A stretch of 64,000 nucleotides of DNA from Collimonas antrihumi. GTDB taxonomy: Bacteria; Pseudomonadota; Gammaproteobacteria; Burkholderiales; Burkholderiaceae_D. The notes below the pieces were generated by a model. That model did no database searches and was not told where the DNA came from. It saw only the letters and a program-made list of their open reading frames with translations. A program made the translations under genes and the position numbers. This document shows positions 1-10,214 of this stretch, piece by piece. Each line of letters opens with the position of its first letter. The first letter of the stretch is position 1. The DNA lies in the NCBI RefSeq assembly GCF_018304965.1, contig NZ_JAGQED010000003.1:124001-188000 (forward strand), written 5' to 3'.

Positions 1-213
1 CAATTGCGCACGCAAATGCAGTTTTTTGCCGAACGGATGAAGATCGTGGTCGAGCCGGCCGGTTGCCTGGCTGCGGCCGCAGTGATGCACCGGGTCGTGG
101 CGTTTTCGGGAGCAAGAGTCGGCGTAATGGTGAGTGGCGGCAATGTCGATATGGCACTTTTTGCGCGGAGTATTGCTGCTGCGAAAGCATTTTCTTGCGT
201 TGCCTGGCGCTAG
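1..213 (+). CDS. C-terminal end of a PLP-dependent threonine/serine dehydratase (partial)
   Basis: The reading frame is open from the first base and ends at TAG 211-213, so the gene begins outside the window. The 70 residues include VVEPAGCLAAAA and VGVMVSGGNVDM, which match the C-terminal part of the catalytic domain in fold-type II PLP enzymes of the threonine dehydratase / serine racemase / threo-3-hydroxyaspartate ammonia-lyase group. In that family the SGGN loop lies near the PLP site. No regulatory ACT-like domain follows, which suggests a catabolic or single-domain enzyme rather than biosynthetic IlvA. The lysine that binds PLP lies upstream and cannot be seen, so substrate is not assignable. 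Confidence 0.75.
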   Translation, partial: QLRTQMQFFAERMKIVVEPAGCLAAAAVMHRVVAFSGARVGVMVSGGNVDMALFARSIAAAKAFSCVAWR

Positions 214-273
214 AATCATGCTGTCAGCCCATGGCTCGACTGTAAAATCGGCCGCCATATATTTCTTGCCGGT

Positions 274-303
274 TTGACCGCTTTCCCTCCGACGCGTTAG
301 AAT
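274..303 (+). promoter_or_regulatory. Sigma-70-like promoter of tpiA
   Basis: TTGACC (274-279) and TAGAAT (298-303) are separated by 18 bases, a good match to sigma-70 -35 and -10 boxes. The predicted start lies near 310, about 25 bases before the ATG of tpiA. Prediction from sequence only. Confidence 0.55.
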
Positions 304-336
304 GCCGGGTTATTGAAAACCTAGGCCTTGGTAAAT

Positions 337-1086
337 ATGCGTCGTAAACTTGTAGCGGGTAACTGGAAGATGAATGGCAGTCTGGTTGCCAATGCTGCAT
401 TGATAGCGGAAATCAAGGCTGGCCTGACGGCGCAGGCTTGCGATATCGCCTTATGCGTACCGGCCCCTTATTTCGCCCAATGCCAGGCTGAGCTTGCCGG
501 ATCGGCAATTGCCTGGGGTGCTCAAGACGTTTCCGCGCACGCCGCAGGTGCTTATACCGGCGAAGTCGCGGTCAGCATGTTGCAGGATTTTGCATGTCAG
601 TACGCTATCGTCGGCCATTCCGAGCGGCGCGCTTATCATGCTGAAAGCGATGCGTTGGTGGCGCAGAAGGCAGTACGTGCTCTGCAGGCCGGCGTTACAC
701 CTATCGTATGCGTCGGCGAAACTTTGGCCGAGCGTGAAGCCGGCCAGACCGAGGCTGTAGTAGGGCGGCAGCTGGCAGCGGTGCTGGATGTGCTGGATGC
801 TGCTGATCTGGCGAAGGTTGTGGTGGCGTACGAACCAATGTGGGCAATCGGGACCGGCAAGACGGCGACTCCGCAAATGGCGCAAGATGTGCACTCGGCC
901 TTGCGCGCAAAACTGGCTGGGAAAAATCCTGCGGCTGCGGTCGAGGTAAAGATTTTGTATGGCGGTAGCATGAAGCCTGACAATGCCGCCGAATTGCTGG
1001 CCATGCCGGATATAGATGGTGGTTTGATCGGTGGCGCAGCGTTGAAGGCGGTTGATTTTCTGGCGATCGTCGCTGCAGCCCGGTAG
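337..1086 (+). CDS. tpiA: Triose-phosphate isomerase
   Basis: It interconverts dihydroxyacetone phosphate and glyceraldehyde 3-phosphate in the cytosol (glycolysis and gluconeogenesis). The 249-residue protein has the family hallmarks: N-terminal AGNWKMNG with the substrate-binding Asn and Lys, the catalytic His in VGHSERR, the catalytic Glu in [11 protein letters not shown] followed by the flexible loop, and the phosphate-binding YGGSMKP and GLIGGAAL segments. The length is normal. I chose ATG 337 because the protein then starts [11 protein letters not shown] as in homologues; a TTG at 328 would add only three residues. secG follows 86 bases later on the same strand, the usual tpiA-secG-nuo order in betaproteobacteria. 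Confidence 0.97.
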   Translation: MRRKLVAGNWKMNGSLVANAALIAEIKAGLTAQACDIALCVPAPYFAQCQAELAGSAIAWGAQDVSAHAAGAYTGEVAVSMLQDFACQYAIVGHSERRAYHAESDALVAQKAVRALQAGVTPIVCVGETLAEREAGQTEAVVGRQLAAVLDVLDAADLAKVVVAYEPMWAIGTGKTATPQMAQDVHSALRAKLAGKNPAAAVEVKILYGGSMKPDNAAELLAMPDIDGGLIGGAALKAVDFLAIVAAAR

Positions 1087-1110
1087 TCCGGATTTGGTAA
1101 TTTAGTAAAA

Positions 1111-1150
1111 ACAAAGAATCATAAAGAATCACAAAGAATCACAAAGAATC
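1111..1150 (+). repeat. Tandem repeat, 10-bp unit x 4, between tpiA and secG
   Basis: Four consecutive copies of ACAAAGAATC (second copy ATAAAGAATC) fill 1111-1150, directly upstream of the secG leader. The unit is A-rich and not palindromic. Copy number could vary by slippage and change the leader length of secG. Confidence 0.85.
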
Positions 1151-1172
1151 AACTCTCATTGGAAATCATTAA

Positions 1173-1601
1173 ATGAACACAGTATTTAACATCATTGTCA
1201 TCGTTCAGGTGTTGTCGGCGTTGACGATTATCGGCCTTGTGCTGCTGCAGCATGGCAAGGGTGCCGATATGGGTGCGGCTTTCGGCTCCGGCGCTTCAGG
1301 TAGTTTGTTTGGCGCCACCGGTTCTTCGAATTTCCTGTCGAAGTCGACCGGCCTGGCGGCGGCGATTTTCTTTATCGCGACTTTGGCGTTGGTGTACCTG
1401 GGTAATCATCGTTCGGCAGTGACCGGCGGCGTGATGGAAAATCTGCCGGCAGCTTCGGCGCCTGCACCTGCAGCAGCAATTCCAGCGACATCGGCAGAGC
1501 CGGTTGCGGCGCCTGCAGCTGCTTCCGGATCGGCTAGTGCGGCTGCTTCCGTGCCTGCACCGTCGACGGGTAGCGCGCAGTCGAATCAAATTCCTAAATA
1601 A
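1173..1601 (+). CDS. secG: Preprotein translocase subunit SecG
   Basis: SecG is the small membrane subunit of the SecYEG channel in the inner membrane. The 142-residue product has a first membrane segment at about 3-22, the conserved cytoplasmic loop LLQHGKGADMGAAFG then SGSLFGATGSSNFL, and a second membrane segment at about 58-77. This is the standard two-helix SecG fold. From about residue 88 onward there is a low-complexity Ala/Pro/Ser tail of roughly 55 residues, longer than the core needs and typical of betaproteobacterial SecG. ATG 1173 is the only sensible start. The tRNA-Leu gene follows. Confidence 0.95.
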   Translation: MNTVFNIIVIVQVLSALTIIGLVLLQHGKGADMGAAFGSGASGSLFGATGSSNFLSKSTGLAAAIFFIATLALVYLGNHRSAVTGGVMENLPAASAPAPAAAIPATSAEPVAAPAAASGSASAAASVPAPSTGSAQSNQIPK

Positions 1602-1645
1602 GTAGTCTTAAGAGTGAAATTGCTGACTTTTAACTCGATTGTGCA

Positions 1646-1675
1646 TTGAACAAAAGTACCAAATCAGGTTAAAAT
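1646..1675 (+). promoter_or_regulatory. Sigma-70-like promoter of the tRNA-Leu gene
   Basis: TTGAAC (1646-1651) and TAAAAT (1670-1675) are spaced by 18 bases and end 10 bases before the mature tRNA 5' end, which fits a tRNA promoter. Confidence 0.55.
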
Positions 1676-1685
1676 AGTCGCTTAT

Positions 1686-1770
1686 GCCGACGTGGTGAAA
1701 TTGGTAGACACGCTATCTTGAGGGGGTAGTGGCGAAAGCTGTGCGAGTTCGAGTCTCGCCGTCGGCACCA
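1686..1770 (+). tRNA. tRNA-Leu (anticodon GAG)
   Basis: An 85-nt class II tRNA. The 7-bp acceptor stem pairs GCCGACG with CGTCGGC. The anticodon stem CTATC/GGTAG encloses the loop TTGAGGG, giving anticodon GAG at 1720-1722 (reads CUC and CUU). A long variable arm follows, then a T arm with GTTCGAGTC. The CCA end is encoded (1768-1770). Confidence 0.97.
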
Positions 1771-1916
1771 AAGAATATGAGGCCAGCAACGGTTGCCCCT
1801 GCGCTGGCTTTTTGTCGAGGAACTTGTGGCGTGGTTTGCCGGATTGGGGGCGTCAGGTTTGAGAATTCGAACCGGCAAATCATTCTGCTAATCGTTCAAA
1901 CTACTGGCGCAAAATC

Positions 1917-2276
1917 GTGAACCTCGAAAATTATTTTCCCGTCCTGCTGTTTATTCTGATCGGTATCGCGGTTGGCATTGCCCCGCAAGTGCTCGGTCGT
2001 GTACTTGGGCCGCATCGGCCCGACTCCCAAAAAACTTCTCCATACGAATGCGGTTTTGAAGCATTCGAAGATGCGCGCATGAAATTCGATGTGCGTTATT
2101 ACCTTGTCGCCATTTTGTTCATTTTGTTCGATCTGGAAACCGCATTTTTCTTCCCGTGGGGGGTTGCCATGCGCGACCTCGGTTGGCAGGGCTTTATCAC
2201 GATGATGGTGTTTATCGCTGAATTCGTGGTGGGCTTCTGGTATATCTGGAAACGCGGCGCTCTGGATTGGGAGTAA
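1917..2276 (+). CDS. nuoA: NADH-quinone oxidoreductase subunit A
   Basis: NuoA is a small inner-membrane subunit of complex I at the junction of the membrane and peripheral arms. The 119-residue product has three hydrophobic helices (about 8-28, 62-82, 92-110) and the conserved loop with [21 protein letters not shown], whose Cys lies near the quinone channel. The start is GTG 1917; no strong ribosome-binding site is seen. It is the first gene of the 14-gene nuo operon, which runs without interruption to nuoN, and lies about 150 bases after tRNA-Leu. I could not find a convincing promoter just before it. Confidence 0.96.
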   Translation: MNLENYFPVLLFILIGIAVGIAPQVLGRVLGPHRPDSQKTSPYECGFEAFEDARMKFDVRYYLVAILFILFDLETAFFFPWGVAMRDLGWQGFITMMVFIAEFVVGFWYIWKRGALDWE

Positions 2277-2279
2277 GCG

Positions 2280-2756
2280 ATGTCTATTGAAGGTGTATTG
2301 AACGAAGGCTTTGTCACCACTACGGCTGACAAACTGATCAACTGGACCCGCACCGGCTCTTTGTGGCCGATGACGTTCGGCCTGGCCTGCTGTGCCGTGG
2401 AAATGATGCATGCCGGCGCCTCGCGCTACGACATGGACCGTTTTGGTGTAATCTTCCGGCCGTCGCCACGCCAGTCTGACGTGATGATCGTGGCAGGCAC
2501 GCTGTGCAACAAGATGGCGCCTGCCTTGCGCAAGGTGTACGACCAGATGCCGGAGCCGCGTTGGGTGATTTCCATGGGCTCCTGCGCTAACGGCGGCGGC
2601 TACTATCACTATTCGTATTCGGTGGTGCGCGGTTGCGACCGCATTGTGCCGGTCGATATTTACGTTCCTGGCTGCCCGCCGACTGCAGAAGCGCTGTTGT
2701 ACGGCATTATCCAGCTGCAAAACAAGATTCGCCGCACCAATACGATTGCGCGCTAA
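2280..2756 (+). CDS. nuoB: NADH-quinone oxidoreductase subunit B (N2 cluster)
   Basis: NuoB carries the terminal [4Fe-4S] cluster N2 that reduces ubiquinone. All four expected ligands are visible in this 158-residue protein: the tandem pair C37-C38 in [10 protein letters not shown]102 in MGSCANGGG and C132 in VPGCPP. Length is normal for the family. It begins three bases after the nuoA stop, so the two are likely translationally coupled. The substrate pocket is shared with NuoD, encoded two genes later. Confidence 0.98.
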   Translation: MSIEGVLNEGFVTTTADKLINWTRTGSLWPMTFGLACCAVEMMHAGASRYDMDRFGVIFRPSPRQSDVMIVAGTLCNKMAPALRKVYDQMPEPRWVISMGSCANGGGYYHYSYSVVRGCDRIVPVDIYVPGCPPTAEALLYGIIQLQNKIRRTNTIAR

Positions 2757-2765
2757 GAGAACACC

Positions 2766-3362
2766 ATGACGACCAAACTGGAAACCCTGGAAGCCGCCGT
2801 GCGCAATGCGCTTGGCGACGACCTTCAAAGTCTGACAGTGGCCTTTGGCGAGATCACGATCGTGGTCAAGGCTTCGAATTACCTGTCAGCGATGCGCGTC
2901 CTGCGCGATCATGCCGATACCCGTTTTGAAGAACTGATCGACCTCTGCGGCGTCGATTATTCGACCTATGGCGACGGTATCTGGGAAGGCGCCCGTTTTG
3001 CGGCGGTTTCCCATCTGCTGTCGATCGAACACAACTGGCGCCTGCGCGTCCGCGTGTTTGCACCGGACGACGAAATGCCGATGCTGGCTTCGCTGACCGA
3101 TATCTGGGCTTCGGCCAACTGGTATGAGCGTGAGGCTTTCGACTTTTTCGGCATCCTGTTCGAAGGTCACAACGACTTGCGCCGCATCCTCACCGACTAC
3201 GGCTTCATCGGCCATCCGTTCCGCAAGGATTTCCCGGTGTCGGGTTATGTCGAGATGCGCTACGACGCTGAGCAAAAACGCGTAATTTATCAACCCGTAA
3301 CGATCGATCCGCGCGAAATTACGCCGCGGGTGATTCGTGAAGAACATTACGGGATCAAATAA
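2766..3362 (+). CDS. nuoC: NADH-quinone oxidoreductase subunit C (30 kDa)
   Basis: A peripheral-arm structural subunit of complex I with no redox cofactor. The 198-residue product carries the 30-kDa signature around [29 protein letters not shown] (residues about 117-145) followed by [12 protein letters not shown]. It is a separate gene here, not fused to nuoD as in enterobacteria. An AAGAGA ribosome-binding site precedes ATG 2766. Its stop overlaps the nuoD start by one base (TAATG at 3360-3364), which implies coupled translation. Confidence 0.97.
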   Translation: MTTKLETLEAAVRNALGDDLQSLTVAFGEITIVVKASNYLSAMRVLRDHADTRFEELIDLCGVDYSTYGDGIWEGARFAAVSHLLSIEHNWRLRVRVFAPDDEMPMLASLTDIWASANWYEREAFDFFGILFEGHNDLRRILTDYGFIGHPFRKDFPVSGYVEMRYDAEQKRVIYQPVTIDPREITPRVIREEHYGIK

Positions 3363-4615
3363 TGGCAGAAATTAAGAATTACACGCTGAACTTCGGTCCG
3401 CAACATCCGGCCGCGCATGGTGTTTTGCGCCTGGTGCTGGAGTTGGATGGTGAAGTCATCCAGCGTGCCGACCCGCATATCGGCCTGCTGCATCGCGGCA
3501 CCGAGAAATTGGCGGAACAAAAAACCTATCTGCAGTCAGTGCCTTACATGGATCGCCTCGACTACGTGTCGATGATGTGTAACGAGCATGGCTACGTGAT
3601 GGCGATCGAACGTCTGCTCGGTCTTGAAGTGCCGCTGCGCGCGCAGTACATCCGCGTCATGTTCGATGAAATCACGCGTCTGCTGAATCACCTGATGTGG
3701 ATCGGCGCGCATGCGCTGGACGTCGGTGCGATGGCAGTGCTGCTGTACGCATTCCGCGAACGTGAAGATTTGATGGATTGCTACGAAGCCGTTTCCGGCG
3801 CCCGCATGCATGCTGCCTATTACCGTCCGGGCGGCGTTTACCGCGATCTGCCGGATACCATGCCGCAGCACAAGGCATCGCTGGTGCGCAATGCAAAAGC
3901 CATCAATGCCCTGAACGAAAATCGCCAGGGTTCCTTGCTGGACTTCATCGAAGATTTCACCGTGCGCTTCCCGAAATACGTGGATGAGTACGAGACTCTG
4001 CTGACCGATAACCGTATCTGGAAGCAGCGTCTGGTCGGCATCGGCGTGGTGTCGCCAGAGCGCGCCAAGGCGATGGGCTTTACCGGCGCGATGCTGCGCG
4101 GTTCCGGCGTTGAATGGGATTTGCGCAAGAAGCAGCCGTACGAAGTGTACGACTTGCTCGACTTCGATATCCCGGTCGGCAAGAACGGCGATTGCTATGA
4201 CCGTTACCTGGTGCGGGTTGAAGAAATGCGCCAGTCCAACCGGATTATCAAGCAATGCGTAGAATGGCTGCGCAACAACAGCGGCCCTGTGATGACAACC
4301 AACCACAAGGTTGCGCCATCGTCGCGGGTCGACATGAAATCCAACATGGAAGAGCTGATCCATCACTTCAAGCTCTTCACTGAGGGATTCCACGTGCCGC
4401 CGGGCGAAGCTTACGCCGCAGTGGAGCATCCAAAGGGCGAATTCGGCGTGTATATCGTGTCGGATGGCGCCAACAAGCCGTACCGCTTGAAAATCCGTGC
4501 ACCTGGCTTCCCGCATTTGCAGGGTTTGAACGAAATGGCCAAGGGCCACATGATTGCCGATGCCGTTACCATCATCGGTACGCAAGATATAGTGTTCGGC
4601 GAAATCGACCGTTAA
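3362..4615 (+). CDS. nuoD: NADH-quinone oxidoreductase subunit D (49 kDa)
   Basis: NuoD forms most of the quinone-binding cavity with NuoB. The 417-residue protein begins with [18 protein letters not shown], the conserved quinone-site region with the His implicated in ubiquinone binding, followed by [16 protein letters not shown]. It also has the family signature ([17 protein letters not shown]) and ends with [12 protein letters not shown] as in bacterial homologues. It has normal length. The start overlaps the nuoC stop. Its own stop codon abuts a 119-bp palindromic element that separates it from nuoE. Confidence 0.98.
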   Translation: MAEIKNYTLNFGPQHPAAHGVLRLVLELDGEVIQRADPHIGLLHRGTEKLAEQKTYLQSVPYMDRLDYVSMMCNEHGYVMAIERLLGLEVPLRAQYIRVMFDEITRLLNHLMWIGAHALDVGAMAVLLYAFREREDLMDCYEAVSGARMHAAYYRPGGVYRDLPDTMPQHKASLVRNAKAINALNENRQGSLLDFIEDFTVRFPKYVDEYETLLTDNRIWKQRLVGIGVVSPERAKAMGFTGAMLRGSGVEWDLRKKQPYEVYDLLDFDIPVGKNGDCYDRYLVRVEEMRQSNRIIKQCVEWLRNNSGPVMTTNHKVAPSSRVDMKSNMEELIHHFKLFTEGFHVPPGEAYAAVEHPKGEFGVYIVSDGANKPYRLKIRAPGFPHLQGLNEMAKGHMIADAVTIIGTQDIVFGEIDR

Positions 4616-4734
4616 GGAGACTCTAAGAACCTACTGCGCGACTCAATCCCTGGTCTGCGATGCTCGCTGTACTAAAGTACAGCTCCGCTTCTCGACCAGA
4701 CCTTGAGCCGCTCGCTACGGTTCTTAGAGTCTCC
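4616..4734. repeat. 119-bp palindromic element between nuoD and nuoE
   Basis: The element starts at the base after the nuoD stop. Its outer 16-base arms (GGAGACTCTAAGAACC at 4616-4631, complement at 4719-4734) are perfect. The arms stay partly complementary inward, and the centre is GCTGTACT / AGTACAGC (4666-4673, 4676-4683) around an AA loop. The whole could fold into one long, bulged hairpin in the nuo transcript. It contains no open frame of note. The rest of the spacer (4735-4819) shows nothing recognisable beyond the nuoE leader. Confidence 0.85.
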
Positions 4735-4819
4735 TGAAGTCAGTTGCTGAATCCTATGGAATTTATGCGAATTTGTTACTAACTACTCGCGCAAAACATC
4801 GCGCACGAATGGCCAACAC

Positions 4820-5311
4820 ATGTTGTTAAGTCAAGATACATACAAAAAGATCGATCGCGAAGTAGCGAAATTCCCCGCCGACCAGAAACAGTCGGCGGTG
4901 ATGGCCGCTCTGGCGATTGCACAGGATGAAAAGGGCTGGCTGGCGCCGGAAACCATGCAGGATGTCGCGGATTACCTCGGCATGCCGGCTATCGCGGTGC
5001 AGGAAGTCGCGACCTTTTACAATATGTACAACACCAAGCCGGTCGGCAAGCACAAGATCAGCATCTGCACCAATCTGCCATGCCAGTTGTCCGGCGGCGA
5101 TCGGGCGGCGGAGCATCTGAAGCACAAGCTCGGCATCGGTTTCCGTGAAACCACCGCAGACGGCCAGTTCACCCTGGTTGAAGGCGAGTGCATGGGCGCT
5201 TGCGGCGATGCGCCGGTGCTGCTGGTCAATAACAAACGCATGTGTAGCTGGATGTCGAACGAAAAGATTGACGGCTTGTTGGCGGAACTCAGTGAGGTAA
5301 CCCCTAAATGA
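4820..5311 (+). CDS. nuoE: NADH-quinone oxidoreductase subunit E (24 kDa, 2Fe-2S N1a)
   Basis: NuoE carries the [2Fe-2S] cluster N1a of the NADH dehydrogenase module. In this 163-residue protein the ligands are C83 and C88 in ICTNLPCQL and C124 and C128 in [11 protein letters not shown], the standard thioredoxin-fold ferredoxin pattern. An N-terminal helical part (about 5-65, with ATFYNMYNT) is typical. It lies about 204 bases after nuoD, the widest gap in the operon, because of the palindromic element. Its stop overlaps the nuoF start (ATGA at 5308-5311). Confidence 0.97.
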   Translation: MLLSQDTYKKIDREVAKFPADQKQSAVMAALAIAQDEKGWLAPETMQDVADYLGMPAIAVQEVATFYNMYNTKPVGKHKISICTNLPCQLSGGDRAAEHLKHKLGIGFRETTADGQFTLVEGECMGACGDAPVLLVNNKRMCSWMSNEKIDGLLAELSEVTPK

Positions 5312-6603
5312 CCAGTTTGCACAATCGTCATATCAATCCGCTGATCCTGGCTAACCTGGACGGCGACAACTGGCACTACGCCGATTACGTCAAGCGCGGC
5401 GGCTATACCGCCCTCAAGCGCATCCTCTCCGAAGGCATTACGCCGGAACAAGTCATCGCTGAACTGAAAGCCGGTTCGCTGCGCGGCCGCGGCGGTGCGG
5501 GTTTTCCTACCGGCCTGAAGTGGAGCTTCATGCCGCGTCAGTTCCCGGGACAAAAATACCTGGTCTGCAATACCGACGAAGGCGAGCCTGGCACGTTCAA
5601 GGATCGCGACATCATTCGCTACAATCCGCATTCGCTGATTGAAGGCATGGCCATCGGCGCTTACGCCATGGGCATCTCGGTCGGCTACAACTACATCCAC
5701 GGCGAAATCTGGTCCGGCTACGAGCGCTTTGAAGAAGCGCTGGAAGAGGCGCGTGCCGCCGGTGCGTTGGGCGACAAGATTTTCGGCAGCGAATTCAACT
5801 TCCAGCTGCATGCATTCCACGGTTATGGCGCCTACATCTGCGGCGAAGAAACCGCATTGCTGGAATCGCTCGAAGGCAAGAAGGGCCAGCCGCGCTTCAA
5901 GCCACCGTTCCCGGCCAGTTTCGGCCTGTACGGCAAGCCGACCACGATCAACAATACCGAGACCTTCGCAGCCGTGCCGTTCCTGCTGAACATGGGCGGC
6001 GAAGCCTATGCGGCACTCGGCAAGCCGAACAACGGCGGCACCAAGATCTTCTCGATCTCGGGCGACGTCGAAAAGCCGGGCAATTACGAAGTGCCGTTGG
6101 GCACACCGTTTGCCAAGCTGATGGAACTGGCTGGCGGCATGCGCGGCGGCAAAAAGATCAAGGCCGTGATCCCTGGCGGTTCGTCCGCACCGGTGATCAG
6201 AGGCGAGGTCATGATGGATACCGATCTCGATTACGATTCGATCGCCAAGGCCGGCTCGATGCTCGGTTCCGGCGCAGTGATCGTGATGGACGAAACGCGT
6301 TGCATGGTGAAATCGCTGTTGCGCCTGTCGTACTTTTATTTTGAAGAATCCTGCGGCCAGTGCACGCCATGCCGTGAAGGCACGGGCTGGCTGTATCGCC
6401 TGGTGCATCGCATCGAAACCGGACACGGTCGTCCGGAAGACATGGATCTGCTGGATACGGTAGCGGGCAACATCATGGGTCGCACCATTTGTGCGCTCGG
6501 CGATGCGGCAGCGATGCCGGTGCGCGGCTTCCTGAAGAATTATCGCGAAGAATTTGAGTATCACATCGAGCATAAACACTGCTTGGTGCCTGCATATGTT
6601 TAA
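5308..6603 (+). CDS. nuoF: NADH-quinone oxidoreductase subunit F (FMN/NADH-binding)
   Basis: NuoF takes hydride from NADH onto FMN and passes electrons through cluster N3. The 431-residue protein has the glycine-rich nucleotide/FMN region [14 protein letters not shown] (about 60-73), the [13 protein letters not shown] segment, a [13 protein letters not shown] stretch, and the N3 ligands in [12 protein letters not shown] plus a later Cys in TICALGDAA. Length and order are normal. It overlaps nuoE by four bases. A short interspersed repeat follows 12 bases after the stop. Confidence 0.98.
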   Translation: MTSLHNRHINPLILANLDGDNWHYADYVKRGGYTALKRILSEGITPEQVIAELKAGSLRGRGGAGFPTGLKWSFMPRQFPGQKYLVCNTDEGEPGTFKDRDIIRYNPHSLIEGMAIGAYAMGISVGYNYIHGEIWSGYERFEEALEEARAAGALGDKIFGSEFNFQLHAFHGYGAYICGEETALLESLEGKKGQPRFKPPFPASFGLYGKPTTINNTETFAAVPFLLNMGGEAYAALGKPNNGGTKIFSISGDVEKPGNYEVPLGTPFAKLMELAGGMRGGKKIKAVIPGGSSAPVIRGEVMMDTDLDYDSIAKAGSMLGSGAVIVMDETRCMVKSLLRLSYFYFEESCGQCTPCREGTGWLYRLVHRIETGHGRPEDMDLLDTVAGNIMGRTICALGDAAAMPVRGFLKNYREEFEYHIEHKHCLVPAYV

Positions 6604-6615
6604 GGCTAACTGCCG

Positions 6616-6700
6616 CGTCATCCTCGCGAACGCGGGGATCCAGGTTACTGCTTAGGATCGCAGCTAGGATGGATTCCCGCGTTCGCGGGAATGACGGGGT
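6616..6700. repeat. Interspersed palindromic repeat (copy 1 of 4), nuoF-nuoG spacer
   Basis: A pair of small inverted repeats: CGTCATCC-TCGCGAACGCGGGGATCC on the left and GGATTCCCGCGTTCGCGGGAATGACG on the right, with a short unrelated centre. It resembles the ATTCCCGC...GCGGGAAT type of repeat (dRS3-like) that is common in beta- and gammaproteobacteria. Other copies are at 31371, 44412 and 58561. Confidence 0.85.
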
Positions 6701-6763
6701 GGGGTTATTTAGAGTATGGCGCAAACAGCGCGTGCAAAACACTTAGGCAAGAAAAGCAAAGCC

Positions 6764-9130
6764 ATGGTTGAAATCGAAATAGACGGCAAGAAAGTGGAAG
6801 TCCAGGAGGGCAGCATGGTAATGGATGCTGCCAACAAGATTGGCACTTACATTCCACATTTCTGCTATCACAAAAAACTCTCCATTGCGGCCAACTGCCG
6901 CATGTGCCTGGTCGAGGTGGAAAAAGCGCCGAAGGCCCTGCCTGCCTGCGCCACTCCAGTAACTGCCGGCATGATCGTGCGCACCAGCAGCGACAAGGCG
7001 ACGACTGCGCAAAAGAGCGTGATGGAATTCCTGCTGATTAACCATCCGCTGGATTGCCCGATCTGCGATCAGGGCGGCGAATGCCAGTTGCAGGATTTGG
7101 CGGTCGGCTACGGTAAATCGTCCTCCCGCTACGAAGAAGAGAAGCGTGTCGTGGCGCCGAAAGATGCCGGCCCGCTGATCTCGATGCAGGAAATGAGCCG
7201 TTGCATCCAATGCACCCGCTGCGTCCGCTTCGGCCAGGAAATCGCCGGCGTGATGGAGTTCGGCATGGTCGGTCGCGGTGAACACTCCGAGATCACTACC
7301 TTCGTCGGCAAGACTGTCAACTCCGAACTGTCCGGCAACATGATCGATCTGTGCCCGGTCGGCGCATTGACATCGAAGCCGTTCCGCTATAGCGCCCGTA
7401 CCTGGGAATTGTCGCGCCGCAAATCGGTCAGCCCGCATGATGGCCTTGGCGCCAACCTGGTGGTGCAAGTCAAATCCGGCAAGGTGATGCGCGTGCTGCC
7501 GCTGGAAAACAACGATGTCAACGAATGCTGGCTATCGGACAAGGATCGCTTCGCCTATGAAGGCCTGAACAGCGCCGAACGCCTGACCAAGCCGATGCTC
7601 AAGCAAGACGGCAAATGGCAGGAAGTCGAATGGCAAACTGCGCTGGAATATGTGGCGCATGGTTTGCGTAACATTCGCCATGAACATGGTGCCGACGCGA
7701 TTGCCGCTGTCGGTACGCCGTATTCGACACTGGAAGAATTGTCGCTGCTGCAAAAGGTGGTGCGTGGCCTGGGTTCGGAAAACATCGATTTCCGCCTGCG
7801 TCAGTCCGATTTCGCCCTGGATGGCAAAGTCATGCCATGGCTGGGCATGTCGATCAACGAATTCGCACAGCTGGATCGCGCTTTCATCATCGGCTCGTTC
7901 CTGCGCAAGGATCATCCGCTGTTGTCGGCACGGCTGCGCCTGGGCGTCAAGCGCGGCGCCAAGCTGAGCATCCTGCATGCAGCTGACGACGATCTGCTGA
8001 TGCCGGTCGCTAACAAGATGATCGCCGCGCCGTCGGCCTGGTTGTCGGTATTGGGTCAGGTGGCGGTTGCTGTGGCACAAGCCAAGAGCATCGCAGTACC
8101 TGCCGGCTTCGAGAATGTCGAAGCTTCGGCTGAAGCCAAACAAACTGCTGCCAGCCTGTTGTCCGGCGCTGCGAAAGCGGTATTGCTCGGCAACGCAGCG
8201 GCACAGCATCCGCAAGCTTCGCAGCTGCACGCAGTGGCGCAATGGATTGCACAGCAGACTGACGCCAGGTTCGGCTACATGACTGAGGCTGGCAATACTG
8301 TCGGCGGTTATTGGGCGAATGCATTGCCTGCCGCCGCGAAGGGTGGAAAAAGCGGCCGCAACGCGCAACAAATTTTCGCTCAGCCGCACAAGGCTTATGT
8401 GTTGTTGAACGCTGAACCGGAGCTGGACAGCTATGATCCGCAAGTCGCTGTTGCGGCACTGAAGCAGGCCGAGATGGTCGTGACTTTATCCGCATACAAA
8501 CACGGCGCCGACTATGCCGACGTGTTGCTGCCGATTGCACCATTTACCGAAACCTCCGGCACTTTCGTCAATTGCGAAGGCCGTGCTCAAAGTTTCAACG
8601 GCACCGTCCGTCCGATGGGCGATGCCCGTCCGGCCTGGAAGGTATTGCGCGTACTGGGTAACCTGCTGGGCCTGACTGGTTTCGACTACGACACTTCCGA
8701 AGCAATTCGCGATGAGGTGCTGGGTACTGGTGAAGTTGCGGAAGCCAATCTGTCAGCACGTCTGAACAACTTCAGCGATCTGGTGCCGCAAGCTGCAGGT
8801 CAAGCTGCAACCCAGACTGCGAACAGCGGTTTGGAACGTTTAGCCGATGTGCCTATTTATTTCGCCGATGCGATAGTGCGTCGTGCGGCCTCGTTGCAGG
8901 AAACCGTTGACGGCCAGGCGCCGCAAGCATGGTTGTCGGCAGCGCTGGCGGCAAAACTGGGTATCGCCGCTGGCGATCGCGTCAACCTCAAACAAGGGCA
9001 GGGCGTTGCTGCGCTGGCCGCGGCGATCGATCCTTCGCTGCCGGAAAATGTGGTGCGGGTAGCCGCTTCGCATGCCTCGACCGCAGCCTTGGGTGCGATG
9101 TTTGGTTCTATCGTAGTGGAGAAAGCATGA
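6764..9130 (+). CDS. nuoG: NADH-quinone oxidoreductase subunit G
   Basis: NuoG is the largest peripheral subunit and carries several FeS clusters of the electron wire. From ATG 6764 it has 788 residues. The N-terminal ferredoxin domain has C34, C45, C48 and C62 ([16 protein letters not shown], then PACATP). Next come the [17 protein letters not shown] segment, a [16 protein letters not shown] ferredoxin motif, and a molybdopterin-oxidoreductase-like domain to the end. I prefer ATG 6764 ([13 protein letters not shown], as in homologues) over the in-frame ATG 6716, whose 16 extra residues directly follow the repeat and have no family support. It overlaps nuoH (ATGA, 9127-9130). Confidence 0.95.
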   Translation: MVEIEIDGKKVEVQEGSMVMDAANKIGTYIPHFCYHKKLSIAANCRMCLVEVEKAPKALPACATPVTAGMIVRTSSDKATTAQKSVMEFLLINHPLDCPICDQGGECQLQDLAVGYGKSSSRYEEEKRVVAPKDAGPLISMQEMSRCIQCTRCVRFGQEIAGVMEFGMVGRGEHSEITTFVGKTVNSELSGNMIDLCPVGALTSKPFRYSARTWELSRRKSVSPHDGLGANLVVQVKSGKVMRVLPLENNDVNECWLSDKDRFAYEGLNSAERLTKPMLKQDGKWQEVEWQTALEYVAHGLRNIRHEHGADAIAAVGTPYSTLEELSLLQKVVRGLGSENIDFRLRQSDFALDGKVMPWLGMSINEFAQLDRAFIIGSFLRKDHPLLSARLRLGVKRGAKLSILHAADDDLLMPVANKMIAAPSAWLSVLGQVAVAVAQAKSIAVPAGFENVEASAEAKQTAASLLSGAAKAVLLGNAAAQHPQASQLHAVAQWIAQQTDARFGYMTEAGNTVGGYWANALPAAAKGGKSGRNAQQIFAQPHKAYVLLNAEPELDSYDPQVAVAALKQAEMVVTLSAYKHGADYADVLLPIAPFTETSGTFVNCEGRAQSFNGTVRPMGDARPAWKVLRVLGNLLGLTGFDYDTSEAIRDEVLGTGEVAEANLSARLNNFSDLVPQAAGQAATQTANSGLERLADVPIYFADAIVRRAASLQETVDGQAPQAWLSAALAAKLGIAAGDRVNLKQGQGVAALAAAIDPSLPENVVRVAASHASTAALGAMFGSIVVEKA

Positions 9131-10197
9131 TGGATCATTTCATCGCCGCCATCAATGCCACCGGCGCCGACTGGTTCGGTTTCCTCTGGCCGCTGATCTG
9201 GAATCTGATCAAGATCATCGTCGTCGTCGTGCCGCTGTTGCTGTGCGTAGCCTACATGACTTACTGGGAACGCAAGCTGATCGGCTGGATGCATATCCGT
9301 CTCGGCCCTAACCGGGTGGGTCCTGCCGGTTTGCTGCAACCGATCGCCGATGCCCTCAAGCTGTTGCTGAAGGAAGTCACCTTGCCGGCACGCGCCAACA
9401 AGGTACTGTTCTTCATCGCACCGATCATGACCATCATGCCGGCCTTGGCTGCGTGGGCAGTGGTGCCGTTCGGTCCGGAAACTGTTTTGGCTAATGTCAA
9501 CGCCGGCCTGCTGTTTGTGATGGCCATCACTTCGATGGAAGTCTACGGCGTGATCATTGCCGGTTGGGCGTCCAACTCAAAGTATGCGTTCCTCGGCGCG
9601 ATGCGCGCTTCGGCGCAGATGGTGTCCTACGAAATTGCGATGGGCTTTGCCCTGGTCATCGTGTTGATGGTGTCGGGTAGTTTGAACCTGACCGAAATCG
9701 TGATGGCCCAAAGCAAGGGTTATTTCTACGATCACGGCGTCGGCGTGCTGTCGTGGAACTGGTTGTCGTTGCTGCCGGTGTTCGCGATTTACTTCATCTC
9801 GGGGATTGCCGAAACCAACCGTCACCCGTTCGATGTGGTGGAAGGCGAATCGGAAATCGTCGCCGGTCACATGATTGAATACTCGGGCATGTCGTTCGCG
9901 ATGTTCTTCCTGGCCGAATACGCCAACATGATTCTGATCTCGATCCTGGCAACGCTGCTGTTCCTGGGTGGCTGGGCATCGCCGCTGGCAATGCTGGATT
10001 GGATTCCTGGCTGGATCTGGCTCGGCATGAAGACCTTCTTCATGTTGTCGCTGTTTATCTGGGTACGCGCTTCGTTCCCGCGCTATCGCTATGACCAGAT
10101 CATGCGCTTGGGCTGGAAAGTATTTATCCCGTTGGTTCTCACCTATCTGGTGATCGTCGCTGCCTGGATTCAAAGTCCGTGGAATATCTGGAAGTAA
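9127..10197 (+). CDS. nuoH: NADH-quinone oxidoreductase subunit H
   Basis: NuoH is the membrane subunit that, with NuoB and NuoD, closes the quinone chamber and links it to the proton-pumping arm. The 356-residue protein has about eight hydrophobic helices. Family motifs include [27 protein letters not shown] near the N terminus and the cytoplasmic loop [20 protein letters not shown] with its conserved acidic residues. The start is ATG 9127, overlapping the nuoG stop; a second ATG follows at once. Confidence 0.97.
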   Translation: MMDHFIAAINATGADWFGFLWPLIWNLIKIIVVVVPLLLCVAYMTYWERKLIGWMHIRLGPNRVGPAGLLQPIADALKLLLKEVTLPARANKVLFFIAPIMTIMPALAAWAVVPFGPETVLANVNAGLLFVMAITSMEVYGVIIAGWASNSKYAFLGAMRASAQMVSYEIAMGFALVIVLMVSGSLNLTEIVMAQSKGYFYDHGVGVLSWNWLSLLPVFAIYFISGIAETNRHPFDVVEGESEIVAGHMIEYSGMSFAMFFLAEYANMILISILATLLFLGGWASPLAMLDWIPGWIWLGMKTFFMLSLFIWVRASFPRYRYDQIMRLGWKVFIPLVLTYLVIVAAWIQSPWNIWK

Positions 10198-10214
10198 TGG
10201 AAGGTTTAGTGTAA

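Noticed and set aside
1111-1150. Possible CRISPR-like or integration-site array
   Set aside because: Units are 10 bp, contiguous and without spacers; no cas or integrase gene is present in the window.
1729-1920. Plus-strand open frame overlapping tRNA-Leu
   Set aside because: It starts inside the tRNA and runs through its 3' spacer; no coding character.
5017-6621. 534-residue open frame on the minus strand
   Set aside because: It is the antisense shadow of nuoE/nuoF, which have full family motifs; long antisense frames are common in GC-rich genes.
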